A DNA stretch of 64,000 nt from positions 124,001 to 188,000 of the forward strand of contig NZ_JAFMSS010000002.1 of the NCBI RefSeq assembly GCF_017916295.1, in the 5' to 3' direction. Position 1 is the first letter of the stretch. Each line of letters begins with the position of its first letter. Below the pieces are notes generated by a model, which saw nothing but the letters and a program-made list of their open reading frames with translations, searched no databases and was not told the DNA's origin. The stretch comes from Rubellimicrobium arenae. Its GTDB lineage: Bacteria > Pseudomonadota > Alphaproteobacteria > Rhodobacterales > Rhodobacteraceae. Of this stretch, positions 1-9,468 are shown piece after piece. A program made the position numbers and the translations under genes.

Positions 1-1078
1 ACGCCTCGGGGTCGATCTGGCGGTGCAGGAGCGTGGACAGCGCGCCCGGGTCCACCCGCAGGATCGCCTCCTCGCGCGGGATCACGCCGTCCTGCGCCAG
101 CGCCACCGCGATGCGCACGGCCGCCCGGGCCGAACGGGGCACGCGGACCGCGTCCAGGATGCAGAGCCGCCCGTTCTCGAGCGTGAACTCGATCTGCATC
201 TCCTCGCGCAGCCGCTCGCGGCCCTTGGCGCCGTGGGCCAGCAGCTCGCGCAGGGCAAAGGGCGCCAGATCCTCAAGCGAGGGGATCCCCTCCGTCCGGG
301 TGAGGGGCACGGCGGCCCGCTTGTCCCGCAGCGCCTCGCGTCCCTGGCTCTGGCCCAGGTAGCGGCCGCTGACGCGGGGCTCCCCCGTTTCGCCATCGAC
401 GAACTGGATCACGCCGGACCCGCTTTCGCCGCGGCCGACGCCCAGCGCCATGGCCTGCACCACCAGCCCCAGCCCGGCGTCGGCGGGCGCGCCCTTGGCC
501 TGGCGGAGAAGCCGCGCCGTCGTCCCGTCCCAGGCCCGCGCCATCGAGCGCAGCACCTCGGCCAGCTGCGTGGCCGGATCCTGCGGGAAGGGCTCGTCCG
601 TCTCGGCCTCATAGGCGACGAGCATGGCGCGCAGCGCCTCGGCGGTCGGCTCGGCGGGGAGGTCGAAGGGCTCGGGGTCGAGGCGCGCCACATGGACGGC
701 ATAGCACTGGATGAACCGCATGTAGAGCGAGGTCGCCGCCCGCTCCCCCGCGGTGAGCATCAGCGCCTCGTGGCGTTCGTGGGTCATGCCGATGTTCAGG
801 ATCGCCCCCGGCCCGCCCCAGTCGGGGTCCAGCGACGACGGCCGGACGGACAGCAGCGGCGCAAAGCCGAAGGGCGCCATGATCGACGCGATGTCCGGCA
901 TCCGGCCCTTGGCGATCTCCCGAACGGCGTCAAAGGACAGGGCCACGGTCAGCGGCACGGGCATGTCCAGGCGGATCAGCCGCTGGAGGCATTTCGCCCG
1001 CCCGCCATACACCTCGGCCGACATCGGGGCGTCGGGAGTGACAAGGGTGATCTGTGGGAATGTGACGTGGCGCTGCAC
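1..1078 (-). CDS. PEP/pyruvate phosphate dikinase-like protein, N-terminal part (runs off the left edge)
   Basis: About 359 residues of the N-terminal part are visible; the rest lies outside the window. Reading the minus strand gives a PPDK/PEP-utilising N-terminal ATP-grasp-like domain, with landmarks YGGRAKCLQRLIRLDMPVP near the start, then SVRPSSLDPDWGGPGAILNIGM, an insert around RLLRQAKGAPADAG and LENGRLCILDAVRV. The chosen start is a GTG with AAGGA seven bases upstream; the reading frame stays open further up to an ATG at 1198, but family members as I remember them begin near VQRHVTF. It follows glyS on the same strand after about 270 bases. The family interconverts PEP and pyruvate or transfers phosphate from PEP; the substrate here is not certain because the C-terminal half is missing. 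Confidence 0.8.
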   Translation of the reverse strand, partial: MQRHVTFPQITLVTPDAPMSAEVYGGRAKCLQRLIRLDMPVPLTVALSFDAVREIAKGRMPDIASIMAPFGFAPLLSVRPSSLDPDWGGPGAILNIGMTHERHEALMLTAGERAATSLYMRFIQCYAVHVARLDPEPFDLPAEPTAEALRAMLVAYEAETDEPFPQDPATQLAEVLRSMARAWDGTTARLLRQAKGAPADAGLGLVVQAMALGVGRGESGSGVIQFVDGETGEPRVSGRYLGQSQGREALRDKRAAVPLTRTEGIPSLEDLAPFALRELLAHGAKGRERLREEMQIEFTLENGRLCILDAVRVPRSARAAVRIAVALAQDGVIPREEAILRVDPGALSTLLHRQIDPEA

Positions 1079-1302
1079 CGCGGCATCCTTTCCCATCGCA
1101 GCATAGTGCGCGGTGGCGGGTTCGGAAAGGGTCGGCCCCTCAGACCTTTGGATAGATCGGTCGAGCAAGTCGGACAGGAGATCGCGGGGATAGGACATGA
1201 CGCCGTTGTCCCACAGGATGATTAAGGCGCCGTTAGGGCATCGGGCGTTGCGGGCCGGCGCCGGGAACTTTCCCGCCGATGCGGCACCCTGCCCGCGACA
1301 GG

Positions 1303-1339
1303 CCCCAGGCCGGGCGGGGACATCCCGCACGGCCTGGGG
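1303..1339 (-). terminator. Inverted repeat just after glyS, possible terminator
   Basis: A 10-bp perfect stem (CCCCAGGCCG / CGGCCTGGGG) encloses a second short GC stem and begins six bases past the glyS stop codon. No U-run follows, so if it ends transcription it is not a textbook intrinsic terminator. It could instead only slow read-through into the PPDK-like gene. The rest of the 1079–1345 gap shows nothing else I can name. Confidence 0.45.
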
Positions 1340-1345
1340 TTCTGC

Positions 1346-3637
1346 CTAGCCTTCGACGCGGGTCAGGTCCGCGACCTCCAGGCAAAGCCGACGGATGCGG
1401 CTCAGCAAGTTGAGGCGGTTGCGGCGGATGACCTGGTTGTCGGTGTTGATCTGCGCGACCGTGAAGAAGGCGTCGATGGGCGCGCGCAGGGCCGCGAGCG
1501 CCGACATGGCCCCCTGGAAGTCCTCGGCCGCCATGGCGGGCCGGATGCGCGCCTCGGCGGCGTCGAGCGCGGCGAAGAGCGCCCGCTCCTCGTCGTACTC
1601 GGACCATTTCGGGTCCGCGCCGAAGGAGTATTCCACGCCGTCCTTGGCCTCGGCCTGCGCCAGCAGGTTCGCCGCCCGCTTGAAGCCCTGAAGCAGGTTC
1701 TCCCCGTCCTCGGTCTTGAGGAACGCCGCCAGCGCCTCGGCCCGCCGCACGAGCAGCACGAGGTCGTCGTTCCCCGGCATGGCGAGGCAGGCGTCGATCA
1801 CGTCATGCCGGATGCCCTGATCGCGGAGGTGCACCTTCAGGCGGTCGTGGAAGAATTCCAAGACACTCGCCGTGAAGTCGCCCGTCCTAGCAAACTCCCC
1901 ATAAATTGGATCATGGGAGGCCATGGACGCTGGATCCGTGAGCAACGAAAGGTTCTTGCGCAGCCAGTCGACCACGAACTCGACACCTTGGAAGATGTCG
2001 CCTTTCTCGGCGTCGCCGCGGAAGAAGTCGGTCACGACCTCAGGCTGCCCCGGTTCATCAAACATTGGGGCGTGCCGCCGGAGCCGATAGCTCTTGGCCC
2101 ATTCAACTGCATAAGTGTGATAGGCATCCTCGATCACGTCTTCGAGGCGCAGCCGCAGACCGTTGCCAAGGAGCAAGCGGATCACCCCCAGCGCGGCCCT
2201 TCTCAGCGCAAACGGGTCCTTACTCCCCGTGGGCTTCTCATCGATCGCCCAGAAGCCGGTCAGCGTGTCGATCTTGTCCGCGAGCGCCACGGCCACTGAC
2301 ACCGGCGCGGTCGGCACGGCGTCGTTGGGGCCGAGTGGCGAGTAATGCTCCTCGGCGGCCGCGGCGACCTCGGCGGGCAGCCCGGCCGCATCCGCATAGT
2401 AGCGGCCCATGAGGCCCTGAAGCTCGGGGAACTCGCCCACCATGGAGGACCGCAGGTCGAGCTTGGCGACCGTCGCGGCCTCTGCGGCGAGGTCCGGGTC
2501 CGCGCCGACATGGGGCGCGATCTCGCGGGCGAGCGCGGCGATGCGCTCGATCCGCTCCCACTGGCTCCCCAGCTTGTTATGGAAGGTGACGGACTTCAGC
2601 CTCTCCTTCCATTCCTCCATGCCAGAGGTGGCGACCCGCAGGTCGTTCTCCCAGAAGAAGCGGGCATCGGACAGGCGGGCGCGCAGCACCTTGGCGTTCC
2701 CGGCCAGGATCGTCGCGCCGTGGTCGGCGGTCTCGATATTGGCGACCGTCACGAAGCCCTCGATCCGGCCCGTTGCGGGGTTGCGGACCGAGAAGAACTT
2801 CTGGTGCTCCTTCATCGAAGTCTGCAGCACCTCGGGCGGCAGGCCCAGGAACTGCTCCTCGATGCGGCCCATCAGGGTCACGGGCCATTCGACAAGGCCC
2901 GCGACCTCGGTCAGCAGGCCCTCGTCCTCGACGATCTCCAACCCTTGCGCGAAGGCCAGCGTGGCGGCGTCGTGGCGGATGCGGTCGCGCCGCTCGTCGC
3001 TCCGCAGGACGACATGGGCGCGGGTCAGCTTCTGCTCGTAATCCTCGAAGGAGGTGACCGAGACCCCCTGTGGCGCATGGAAGCGATGGCCGCGCGTGGT
3101 GTTGGTGGCAACGAGACCGTCGATCTCGAAGGGCACGACCTCGGCGCCATCCTCCCGCACGAGGAGGCAGAGCACGCCCTGGAGCGGTCGCACCCAGCGG
3201 AGCGAGCCCGAGCCCCAGCGCATCGACTTGGGCCAGGGGAAGTCGCGGATCACCCGCTCCAGCACCTCGGCCACGATCGCGGCGGCGGCGCGGCCCGGCT
3301 TCTCGAGGACCGCGAAGTAGACCTCGGCCTTCTTGTCGGCCCGCTTCTCCAATCGGTCCAGCGTCAGGCCGGTGGCACGCAGAAAGCCCTGGATCGCCGC
3401 CTCGGGCGCGTCGGTGCGGGGCCCCTTGCGCTCCTCGCGGACGGCGCGGCTTTCCTCGGTCAGGCCCTCGACGGCCAGCGTCAGGCGGCGCGGCGTCGCG
3501 AAGGCCATCGCGTGGACGTAGGTCAACCCGGCCTCGACAAGGCCGTCGGTCATCAGCTTGCGGAGGTCCTCGGCGGCCTTGGGCTGCATCCGCGCGGGGA
3601 TCTCCTCGGACAGGAGCTCGATCAGGAGGTCGGCCAT
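1346..3637 (-). CDS. glyS: Glycyl-tRNA synthetase beta subunit
   Basis: 763 residues. The N-terminus (MADLLIELLSEEIPARMQ) and the C-terminal DALR-type anticodon-binding segment (around ALRAPIDAFFTVAQINTDNQ) are typical of the beta chain of the heterotetrameric alpha2beta2 enzyme, which charges tRNA-Gly together with GlyQ in the cytoplasm. Stop TAG. It starts directly after the stop of the DUF6446 gene, so it is translated from the same mRNA as glyQ. Family members are usually about 690 residues; here roughly residues 493–592 hold an extra block of about 75 residues between the catalytic body and the helical DALR part. That block is encoded by DNA with clearly lower GC than the rest of the gene (see findings). 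The reading frame is intact. Confidence 0.97.
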   Translation of the reverse strand: MADLLIELLSEEIPARMQPKAAEDLRKLMTDGLVEAGLTYVHAMAFATPRRLTLAVEGLTEESRAVREERKGPRTDAPEAAIQGFLRATGLTLDRLEKRADKKAEVYFAVLEKPGRAAAAIVAEVLERVIRDFPWPKSMRWGSGSLRWVRPLQGVLCLLVREDGAEVVPFEIDGLVATNTTRGHRFHAPQGVSVTSFEDYEQKLTRAHVVLRSDERRDRIRHDAATLAFAQGLEIVEDEGLLTEVAGLVEWPVTLMGRIEEQFLGLPPEVLQTSMKEHQKFFSVRNPATGRIEGFVTVANIETADHGATILAGNAKVLRARLSDARFFWENDLRVATSGMEEWKERLKSVTFHNKLGSQWERIERIAALAREIAPHVGADPDLAAEAATVAKLDLRSSMVGEFPELQGLMGRYYADAAGLPAEVAAAAEEHYSPLGPNDAVPTAPVSVAVALADKIDTLTGFWAIDEKPTGSKDPFALRRAALGVIRLLLGNGLRLRLEDVIEDAYHTYAVEWAKSYRLRRHAPMFDEPGQPEVVTDFFRGDAEKGDIFQGVEFVVDWLRKNLSLLTDPASMASHDPIYGEFARTGDFTASVLEFFHDRLKVHLRDQGIRHDVIDACLAMPGNDDLVLLVRRAEALAAFLKTEDGENLLQGFKRAANLLAQAEAKDGVEYSFGADPKWSEYDEERALFAALDAAEARIRPAMAAEDFQGAMSALAALRAPIDAFFTVAQINTDNQVIRRNRLNLLSRIRRLCLEVADLTRVEG

Positions 3638-4168
3638 CTACTCGGTTCTTTCGGGGACAGGGGGGCAGCCATCGGGCGGAGGCTCGCCGTTGAAGACGAC
3701 CTCGCCGCAGGCGTTGATCTGGTTCCAGGCAAAGCCGCGGCCGTCAGGCAGGATGGCCACGATCCGGTCGATGCCGTAGCGCAGGTCCTTGATCGACAGG
3801 AAGGCGCGGGCCTGCCCGGCCTCGATCGCGTCGCCGATCTCCGGCGCGTCGAAGCAGTCGAACCAGCCGGGAGCGTTCAGCGGCTTGGGATCGTCGTAGG
3901 GCGTGTAGCGCTGCGCCAGCCTGTCCAGCGGCTCGGCCGTGGTGAAGCAGGACCGGAACCGGATGGGCGAGGAGTCGCTGTCGATGGCGCGCAGGTCGGC
4001 CACGGCGATGGGCTCGCCCTGGTCGGAGCCTTGGGGCACGAGGAGCACGGGGCCCGCCTCCTCGGCCGTCAGCTGGTCATAGAAGGCGTAGACCTGCAGG
4101 TAATACATGGCCACCCCGGTCACGAGGGCGGTGATGGCCAGCGCGATGATGAGGACGCGGCCGGTCAC
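3638..4168 (-). CDS. DUF6446 family single-pass membrane protein
   Basis: 176 residues, starting at a GTG whose GTGA overlaps the glyQ stop, and ending one base before glyS. The N-terminus is one hydrophobic helix (about residues 4–22, VLIIALAITALVTGVAMYYL), followed by a soluble domain, probably periplasmic, with cysteines in FRSCFTT, WFDCFDAP and NACGEVVF. The C-terminus is proline-rich. Genes of this family sit between glyQ and glyS in Rhodobacterales. Function unknown. The position inside an aminoacyl-tRNA synthetase operon implies co-expression but not necessarily a role in translation. A longer frame upstream would run inside glyQ and is not the real start. Confidence 0.85.
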   Translation of the reverse strand: MTGRVLIIALAITALVTGVAMYYLQVYAFYDQLTAEEAGPVLLVPQGSDQGEPIAVADLRAIDSDSSPIRFRSCFTTAEPLDRLAQRYTPYDDPKPLNAPGWFDCFDAPEIGDAIEAGQARAFLSIKDLRYGIDRIVAILPDGRGFAWNQINACGEVVFNGEPPPDGCPPVPERTE

Positions 4169-5097
4169 GCCGCCGCGCTTTCCGTGTGGCCCCCGGCCTC
4201 GGTCCGCACGAAGGCGTCGGCGCAAAGCTTGGCCAGCGCCCGGACCCGGCCGATATAGGCCTGCCGTTCGGTCACCGAGATCACGCCGCGCGCGTCGAGC
4301 AGGTTGAAGAGGTGGCTGGCCTTGATGCACTGGTCATAGGCCGGGTGCGCCATGACGATGCGCTTGCCGGTCCTGGGGTCCAGGTCCTCGTTGTCGAGCA
4401 GACGCCGGCATTCCTTCTCCGCGTCCTCGAAATGGCGGAACAGGCGTTCGGTGTCCGCCGCGTCGAAGTTGTGGCGCGAATACTCTTCCTCGGTTTGCCG
4501 GAAGATGTCGCCATAGGTCAGCGGAATGGGCGAGGACGGGTCGTTGAACGGCATGTCCATGACATGCGCGACGCCCAGCACATACATGGCGAGGCGTTCG
4601 AGGCCGTAGGTCAGCTCCCCGGACACGGGGCGGCAGTCGTGACCCCCGACCTGCTGGAAGTAGGTGAACTGCGACACCTCCATGCCGTCGCACCAGACCT
4701 CCCAGCCCAGGCCCCAGGCGCCCAGCGTGGGGCTCTCCCAGTCGTCCTCGACGAAGCGGATGTCATGGAGCGACGTATCGATGCCGATGGCTTCGAGCGA
4801 GCCCAGATACAGCTCCTGCAGGTTGGGCGGGCTCGGTTTGATGAGGACCTGATACTGGTAGTAGTGCTGGAGGCGGTTCGGGTTCTCGCCGTACCGCCCG
4901 TCGGTCGGGCGGCGCGAGGGCTGGACATAGGCCGCGGCCCAAGGGCGCGAGCCCAGCGCCCGCAGCGTGGTCGCCGGGTGGAAGGTCCCCGCCCCCACCT
5001 CCATGTCGTAGGGTTGCAGGATCGCGCAGCCCCGGGCGCCCCAGTAGGCCTGGAGGCGGAGGATGATCTCCTGGAAGGAAAGCGGAAGCTCGGCCAT
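4165..5097 (-). CDS. glyQ: Glycyl-tRNA synthetase alpha subunit
   Basis: 310 residues starting MAELPLSFQEIILRLQAYWG. This is the catalytic class II alpha chain, with the expected ILQPYDMEVGAGTFHPATTL, QPSRRPTDGRYGENPNRLQ and GWEVWCDGMEVSQFTYFQQ segments. It activates glycine and, with GlyS, charges tRNA-Gly. The ATG was chosen because AGGGG lies about eight bases upstream; a TTG six codons earlier is possible but lacks that spacing. First gene of the glyQ–DUF6446–glyS operon. The last bases overlap the GTG start of the DUF6446 gene by four. The C-terminal tail is rich in small residues, as is common in the family. Confidence 0.97.
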   Translation of the reverse strand: MAELPLSFQEIILRLQAYWGARGCAILQPYDMEVGAGTFHPATTLRALGSRPWAAAYVQPSRRPTDGRYGENPNRLQHYYQYQVLIKPSPPNLQELYLGSLEAIGIDTSLHDIRFVEDDWESPTLGAWGLGWEVWCDGMEVSQFTYFQQVGGHDCRPVSGELTYGLERLAMYVLGVAHVMDMPFNDPSSPIPLTYGDIFRQTEEEYSRHNFDAADTERLFRHFEDAEKECRRLLDNEDLDPRTGKRIVMAHPAYDQCIKASHLFNLLDARGVISVTERQAYIGRVRALAKLCADAFVRTEAGGHTESAAA

Positions 5098-5258
5098 GGG
5101 ACACCCCTGCGACAAGTCGCCTTTCCTCTAGTCGCCGCCCCCCGGCGGGGCAAGGGGGCCACGGTCGCCGCCGCACGGCCCCGGGACACGCGTTTTTGTG
5201 CTGCGGCCCCCGTGCGGGCGGGGCAAATGTCGGCGGCGATCAGGACGGGAGTCGAAGC

Positions 5259-6992
5259 ATGTTGAGACGGACGGTGGCGGCAGCCGCGCTCTGGGCGGCC
5301 ATGGCGGGAACGCTCGCGGCGCAGGACGGCCAGGTCTGGATCCAGGTGGACACCCTTCCCACGCTCGGCCGCGCCCAGCTCTCGGCCGAGGGCTACTCCG
5401 AGCAGATCCCCGACGACGTGGCGGGCTACTACCTGGGCTCGGGCTGGTACGCCGTGGCCCTCGGCCCCTACTCGCCCGAGGAAGCCGCCGCCGTGCAGGA
5501 GAACCTGATCGCCGAGGGCGTGATCCCCACCGATTCCGTGATCTCGGACGGGTCGCAGTTCCAGCAGCAGTTCTGGCCCGCGGGCGTCGGGCAGGACGAC
5601 GAGATCGCCGCCTCCAGCGCGAATGTCGATCCGGCGCTGCCGGCCGCGCCGCAGGCCGATCCCACCCTGCCCGACGAGACTCCGGCCGAGGCGCAGGCCA
5701 GCGAGGCCGCCCTGAGCCCGGGCGAGAAGCAGCAGCTCCAGGCCGCCCTGCAATGGGCGGGCGTCTACGAGGGTGGCATCGACGGCGCATTCGGGCGCGG
5801 CACCCGCACCGCCATGGCCACCTGGCAGAGCACGCACGGCCACGAGCCGACCGGCGTCCTGACCGCCCGCCAGCGGTCCGAGCTGCTGGGCGCGTTCAAC
5901 GCCATCCTGGACGGCATGGGCCTCGAGGAGGTGCGCGACGACCGGACGGGCATCCAGATCACCCTGCCCATGGCGCTCCTGTCGCCGCCCGCCTACGAGC
6001 CGCCCTTCGCCCGCTTCGACCCGGCGCAGGAGGGCGGGCCGCAGGTCGTCCTGATCTCCCAGCCCGGCGACGAGGGACGGCTCGCCGGGCTTTACGAGAT
6101 CATGCAAACCCTCGAGATCGTCCCCGAGCAGGGGGAGCGGCAGCGGACGGACACGGCCTTCGTCATCGACGGGCAGGATTCGCGCATCCATTCGACCACC
6201 TACGCCTGGCTGGTTGACGGGCAGATCAAGGGCTTCACCCTGGTCTGGCCCGCCGGCGACGAGGATCGGCGCGCCCGGCTCGTGGAGACCATGCGGGCGA
6301 GCTTCCGGCGCCTGCCCGGCGTCCTCGACCCCGCGACGGCCGCCCCGGGCGAGGATCAGGCCGTGGACCTCGTGTCCGGGCTCCAGGTCCGCCGCCCCGA
6401 GGCCACCGCGACCGGCTTCTTCGTGGACGCGCGCGGCACCGTCGTGACCACGGCCGATGCCGTGGCCGAATGCCGCGAGGTGACGATCGACGAAGCGACG
6501 CAGGCCCGCGTCGCCTATGCGGACCGCAGCCTCAACATCGCCGTGCTCCAGCCGGCCGCCGAGCTGGCCCCCCGCGCCGTCGCGTCCTTCATCGGCGGGG
6601 CGCCCCGGATCGGGTCCGAGGTGGCGGTCGCCGGCTATCCCTATGGCGGTGCCCTGGCGCGCCCGGCGATGACCTTCGGGACGCTGGCCGACGTGCGCGG
6701 GCTGAACGGCGAGGATTGGGTGCGCCGGCTCGACATCACAACGCAGGCCGGGGACGCGGGCGGCCCCGTGCTGTCCGACGAAGGCGCGGTGGTGGGGATG
6801 CTGCTGCCGCAGCCGACCTCCGGTCCGGTCCTGCCCGACAACGTGAGCTATGCCCTGGATGCCGAGGCGATCCAGAGCACGCTGGCGCAGGCCGGGGTCG
6901 CGCCGACGCTGGCCACGACGGCCGCCCCCGCCGGCCCGGAAAAGCTGACCCGCGACGCCGCGGGGCTGGCCGTCCTGGTGAGCTGCTGGTGA
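5259..6992 (+). CDS. Exported SPOR-like / peptidoglycan-binding protein with a degenerate trypsin-like domain
   Basis: 577 residues. Signal peptide at 1–21 (cut near TLAAQD). Residues about 25–95 resemble a SPOR repeat (WIQVDTLPTLGRAQ to SGWYAVALGPYSPEEA). Residues about 153–212 are a PG_binding_1 domain (QWAGVYEGGIDGAFGRGTRT). Residues about 375–545 resemble a trypsin/HtrA-like fold. In that fold the usual His block reads TTADAVAEC with no His, the usual Asp block reads SLNIAVLQ with no Asp, and the GDSGGP block reads GDAGGP (498–503), so all three catalytic residues appear lost. The start has GGGAG upstream. Likely periplasmic and bound to the wall or septum as a binding rather than cleaving protein. 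It stands alone, divergent from glyQ. Confidence 0.8.
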   Translation: MLRRTVAAAALWAAMAGTLAAQDGQVWIQVDTLPTLGRAQLSAEGYSEQIPDDVAGYYLGSGWYAVALGPYSPEEAAAVQENLIAEGVIPTDSVISDGSQFQQQFWPAGVGQDDEIAASSANVDPALPAAPQADPTLPDETPAEAQASEAALSPGEKQQLQAALQWAGVYEGGIDGAFGRGTRTAMATWQSTHGHEPTGVLTARQRSELLGAFNAILDGMGLEEVRDDRTGIQITLPMALLSPPAYEPPFARFDPAQEGGPQVVLISQPGDEGRLAGLYEIMQTLEIVPEQGERQRTDTAFVIDGQDSRIHSTTYAWLVDGQIKGFTLVWPAGDEDRRARLVETMRASFRRLPGVLDPATAAPGEDQAVDLVSGLQVRRPEATATGFFVDARGTVVTTADAVAECREVTIDEATQARVAYADRSLNIAVLQPAAELAPRAVASFIGGAPRIGSEVAVAGYPYGGALARPAMTFGTLADVRGLNGEDWVRRLDITTQAGDAGGPVLSDEGAVVGMLLPQPTSGPVLPDNVSYALDAEAIQSTLAQAGVAPTLATTAAPAGPEKLTRDAAGLAVLVSCW

Positions 6993-6998
6993 CGAGGC

Positions 6999-7031
6999 GG
7001 GCCTGACCCCCCGTCGCCGGGGGTCGGGCCC
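6999..7031. terminator. Bidirectional hairpin between convergent genes
   Basis: Thirteen-pair stem with one G·T wobble (GGGCCTGACCCCC / GGGGGTCGGGCCC) around a seven-base loop. It fills the 45-base gap between the SPOR/PG-binding gene and folE2, which converge here. Only a short A-run follows on the plus side (AAACG). Position and stem strength support a shared terminator. Confidence 0.65.
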
Positions 7032-7037
7032 AAACGT

Positions 7038-8141
<1,104 letters not shown>

Positions 8142-8156
8142 CGGCGTTCCCCCTGC

Positions 8157-8189
8157 GTCACGCGGCCCCGTATATGGGAACCGCGTGAC
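8157..8189 (-). terminator. Strong inverted repeat between metZ and folE2
   Basis: A 9-bp perfect stem (GTCACGCGG / CCGCGTGAC) with an inner CCC/GGG pairing and a GTATAT loop. It lies after the metZ stop and ends about 15 bases before the folE2 start. It may terminate metZ transcripts or act as a 5' hairpin of a folE2 message. No U-run is present. Confidence 0.5.
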
Positions 8190-8211
8190 AATGCCGCAAC
8201 GTTTAGCTGAC

Positions 8212-9420
8212 TTACTCGGCCGCGTCGCGGGCGGAACGCGACGCTTGCGCCGCCTCCAGCGCCCCGAGCACGTCGGCGATCAGGTCGTCGGTGTCCTCGA
8301 TCCCGCAGGACAGCCGGATCAGGCCCGGCGTGATCCCCAGAGCGGCCTTCTGCTCGGTGGGCAAGCGCTGGTGCGTGGTCGAGGCCGGGTGCGTCGCGAT
8401 CGACTTGGCGTCGCCCAGGTTGTTGGAGATGACGATGATCTCCAGCGCGTTCAGGAAGGCAAAGGCCGCCTCGCGGGAGCCGACGTCGAAGCTCAGCACC
8501 GTCCCGCCCGAGCCGGTCTGCGCCATGGCGACGCCGTGCTGCGGGTGCGATTCCAGCCCCGGATAGATCACGCGGGTGAGCGCCGGATGCCCCTCCAGCG
8601 CCTGCGCCATAGCCAGCGCGGTGTCCGCCTGCGCCCGGACGCGCAGGTCCATCGTCTCAAGGCCCTTGAGCATGATCCAGGACGTGAAAGGCGACATCGC
8701 CCCGCCCGTGTGCTTCATGTAGGGCTCCAGCACCTTGCGGATGTACTGCTTGGTGCCCAGCACGATGCCGCCCAGCGCGCGCCCCTGCCCGTCCACGTGC
8801 TTGGTGGTCGAATAGACCACGACGTCGGCCCCCAGCTCGATGGCGCGGGAAAAGACCGGCGTCGCGAAGACGTTGTCGGCCACGACCACGGCGCCCACGG
8901 CGTGCGCGATCTCGGCCACGGCCTTGACGTCGATGACCTCCAGCGTCGGATTCGACACCGTCTCGAAGAACACGGCCTTGGTCCCCGGCCGCACCGCCGC
9001 CCGCCACTGGTCGAGGTCGAGGCCGTCCACGAAGGTGACCTCCACGCCGTAGCGGCTCAGCACCTCCTCGAGGATGTAAAGGCAGGACCCGAACAGCGCG
9101 CGCGACGACACCACGTGGTCGCCCGCCCGCAGCATCGAGGTCAGTGCCCCGGAAACCGCCGCCATGCCCGAGGCGGTGGCGAAGGCGTCCTCCGCCCCTT
9201 CCAGCGCGGCCATGCGGCTCTCGAACATGGAGGTCGTGGGGTTGCCGTAGCGGGCGTAGATGAACTCGTCCGGGCCGGCCTGGATGAAGCGGGCCTCGGC
9301 GTCCTCGGCGGTGTCGTAGACGAAGCCCTGGGTGAGGAAGATCGCCTCGCTCACCTCGTTGTACTGGCTGCGGCGGGTGCCGGAATGCACCGCCCGGGTG
9401 CGTTTCTTCCACTGGTCCAT
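8212..9420 (-). CDS. metZ: O-succinylhomoserine sulfhydrylase (PLP enzyme of methionine synthesis)
   Basis: 402 residues of the Cys/Met metabolism PLP family. Converts O-succinylhomoserine and sulfide to homocysteine. Seen: YARYGNPTTSMFE, the substrate/PLP region ATASGMAAVSGALTS, the PLP lysine in VYSTTKHVDGQGRALGG (Lys about 207) and the C-terminal THPASTTHQRL and IRLSCGIED. Two in-frame starts are close: the ATG at 9420 has GGGGGA ten bases upstream, whereas the ATG at 9435 has AGGA touching it, so 9420 is preferred. An even longer frame starts at a TTG inside the riboswitch and is not real. A SAM-II riboswitch precedes it, which supports the methionine role. Confidence 0.93.
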   Translation of the reverse strand: MDQWKKRTRAVHSGTRRSQYNEVSEAIFLTQGFVYDTAEDAEARFIQAGPDEFIYARYGNPTTSMFESRMAALEGAEDAFATASGMAAVSGALTSMLRAGDHVVSSRALFGSCLYILEEVLSRYGVEVTFVDGLDLDQWRAAVRPGTKAVFFETVSNPTLEVIDVKAVAEIAHAVGAVVVADNVFATPVFSRAIELGADVVVYSTTKHVDGQGRALGGIVLGTKQYIRKVLEPYMKHTGGAMSPFTSWIMLKGLETMDLRVRAQADTALAMAQALEGHPALTRVIYPGLESHPQHGVAMAQTGSGGTVLSFDVGSREAAFAFLNALEIIVISNNLGDAKSIATHPASTTHQRLPTEQKAALGITPGLIRLSCGIEDTDDLIADVLGALEAAQASRSARDAAE

Positions 9421-9428
9421 GAGCGGAT

Positions 9429-9468
9429 CCCCCATTCCTGTTCGGCCCAAATGGGGGAGAAGTCCCCA
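9429..9468 (-). promoter_or_regulatory. Expression platform of the metZ riboswitch: RBS-sequestering helix and competing helix
   Basis: On the minus strand an 8-bp perfect inverted repeat, CCCCCATT and AATGGGGG with a 13-base loop, places the metZ Shine-Dalgarno GGGGGA in its 3' arm. Immediately upstream GGGGA-CTTC-TCCCC forms a second helix that uses the same C-rich strand. The two helices cannot form together, which is what a translational on/off switch needs. The pairing is seen; the direction of switching is inferred. Confidence 0.65.

Noticed and set aside
1079..1198. Upstream in-frame extension of the PPDK-like gene to an ATG at 1198
   Set aside because: The frame is open but the extension has no family similarity that I can see and no good ribosome site, while a GTG at 1078 has AAGGA at proper spacing.
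23..1225. Long plus-strand frames over the first 1.2 kb
   Set aside because: They are antisense to a clear PPDK-like N-terminal domain read on the minus strand; the composition is Arg/Gly/His-rich in the way shadow frames of high-GC genes are.
2345..4258. 637-residue plus-strand frame over glyS and DUF6446
   Set aside because: Antisense shadow of well-supported genes; no domain recognised.
8157..8189. Zur or pterin-responsive element before folE2
   Set aside because: The leader has a strong hairpin but no GTTAY-N3-RTAAC dyad, and it lacks features of known pterin/THF riboswitches.
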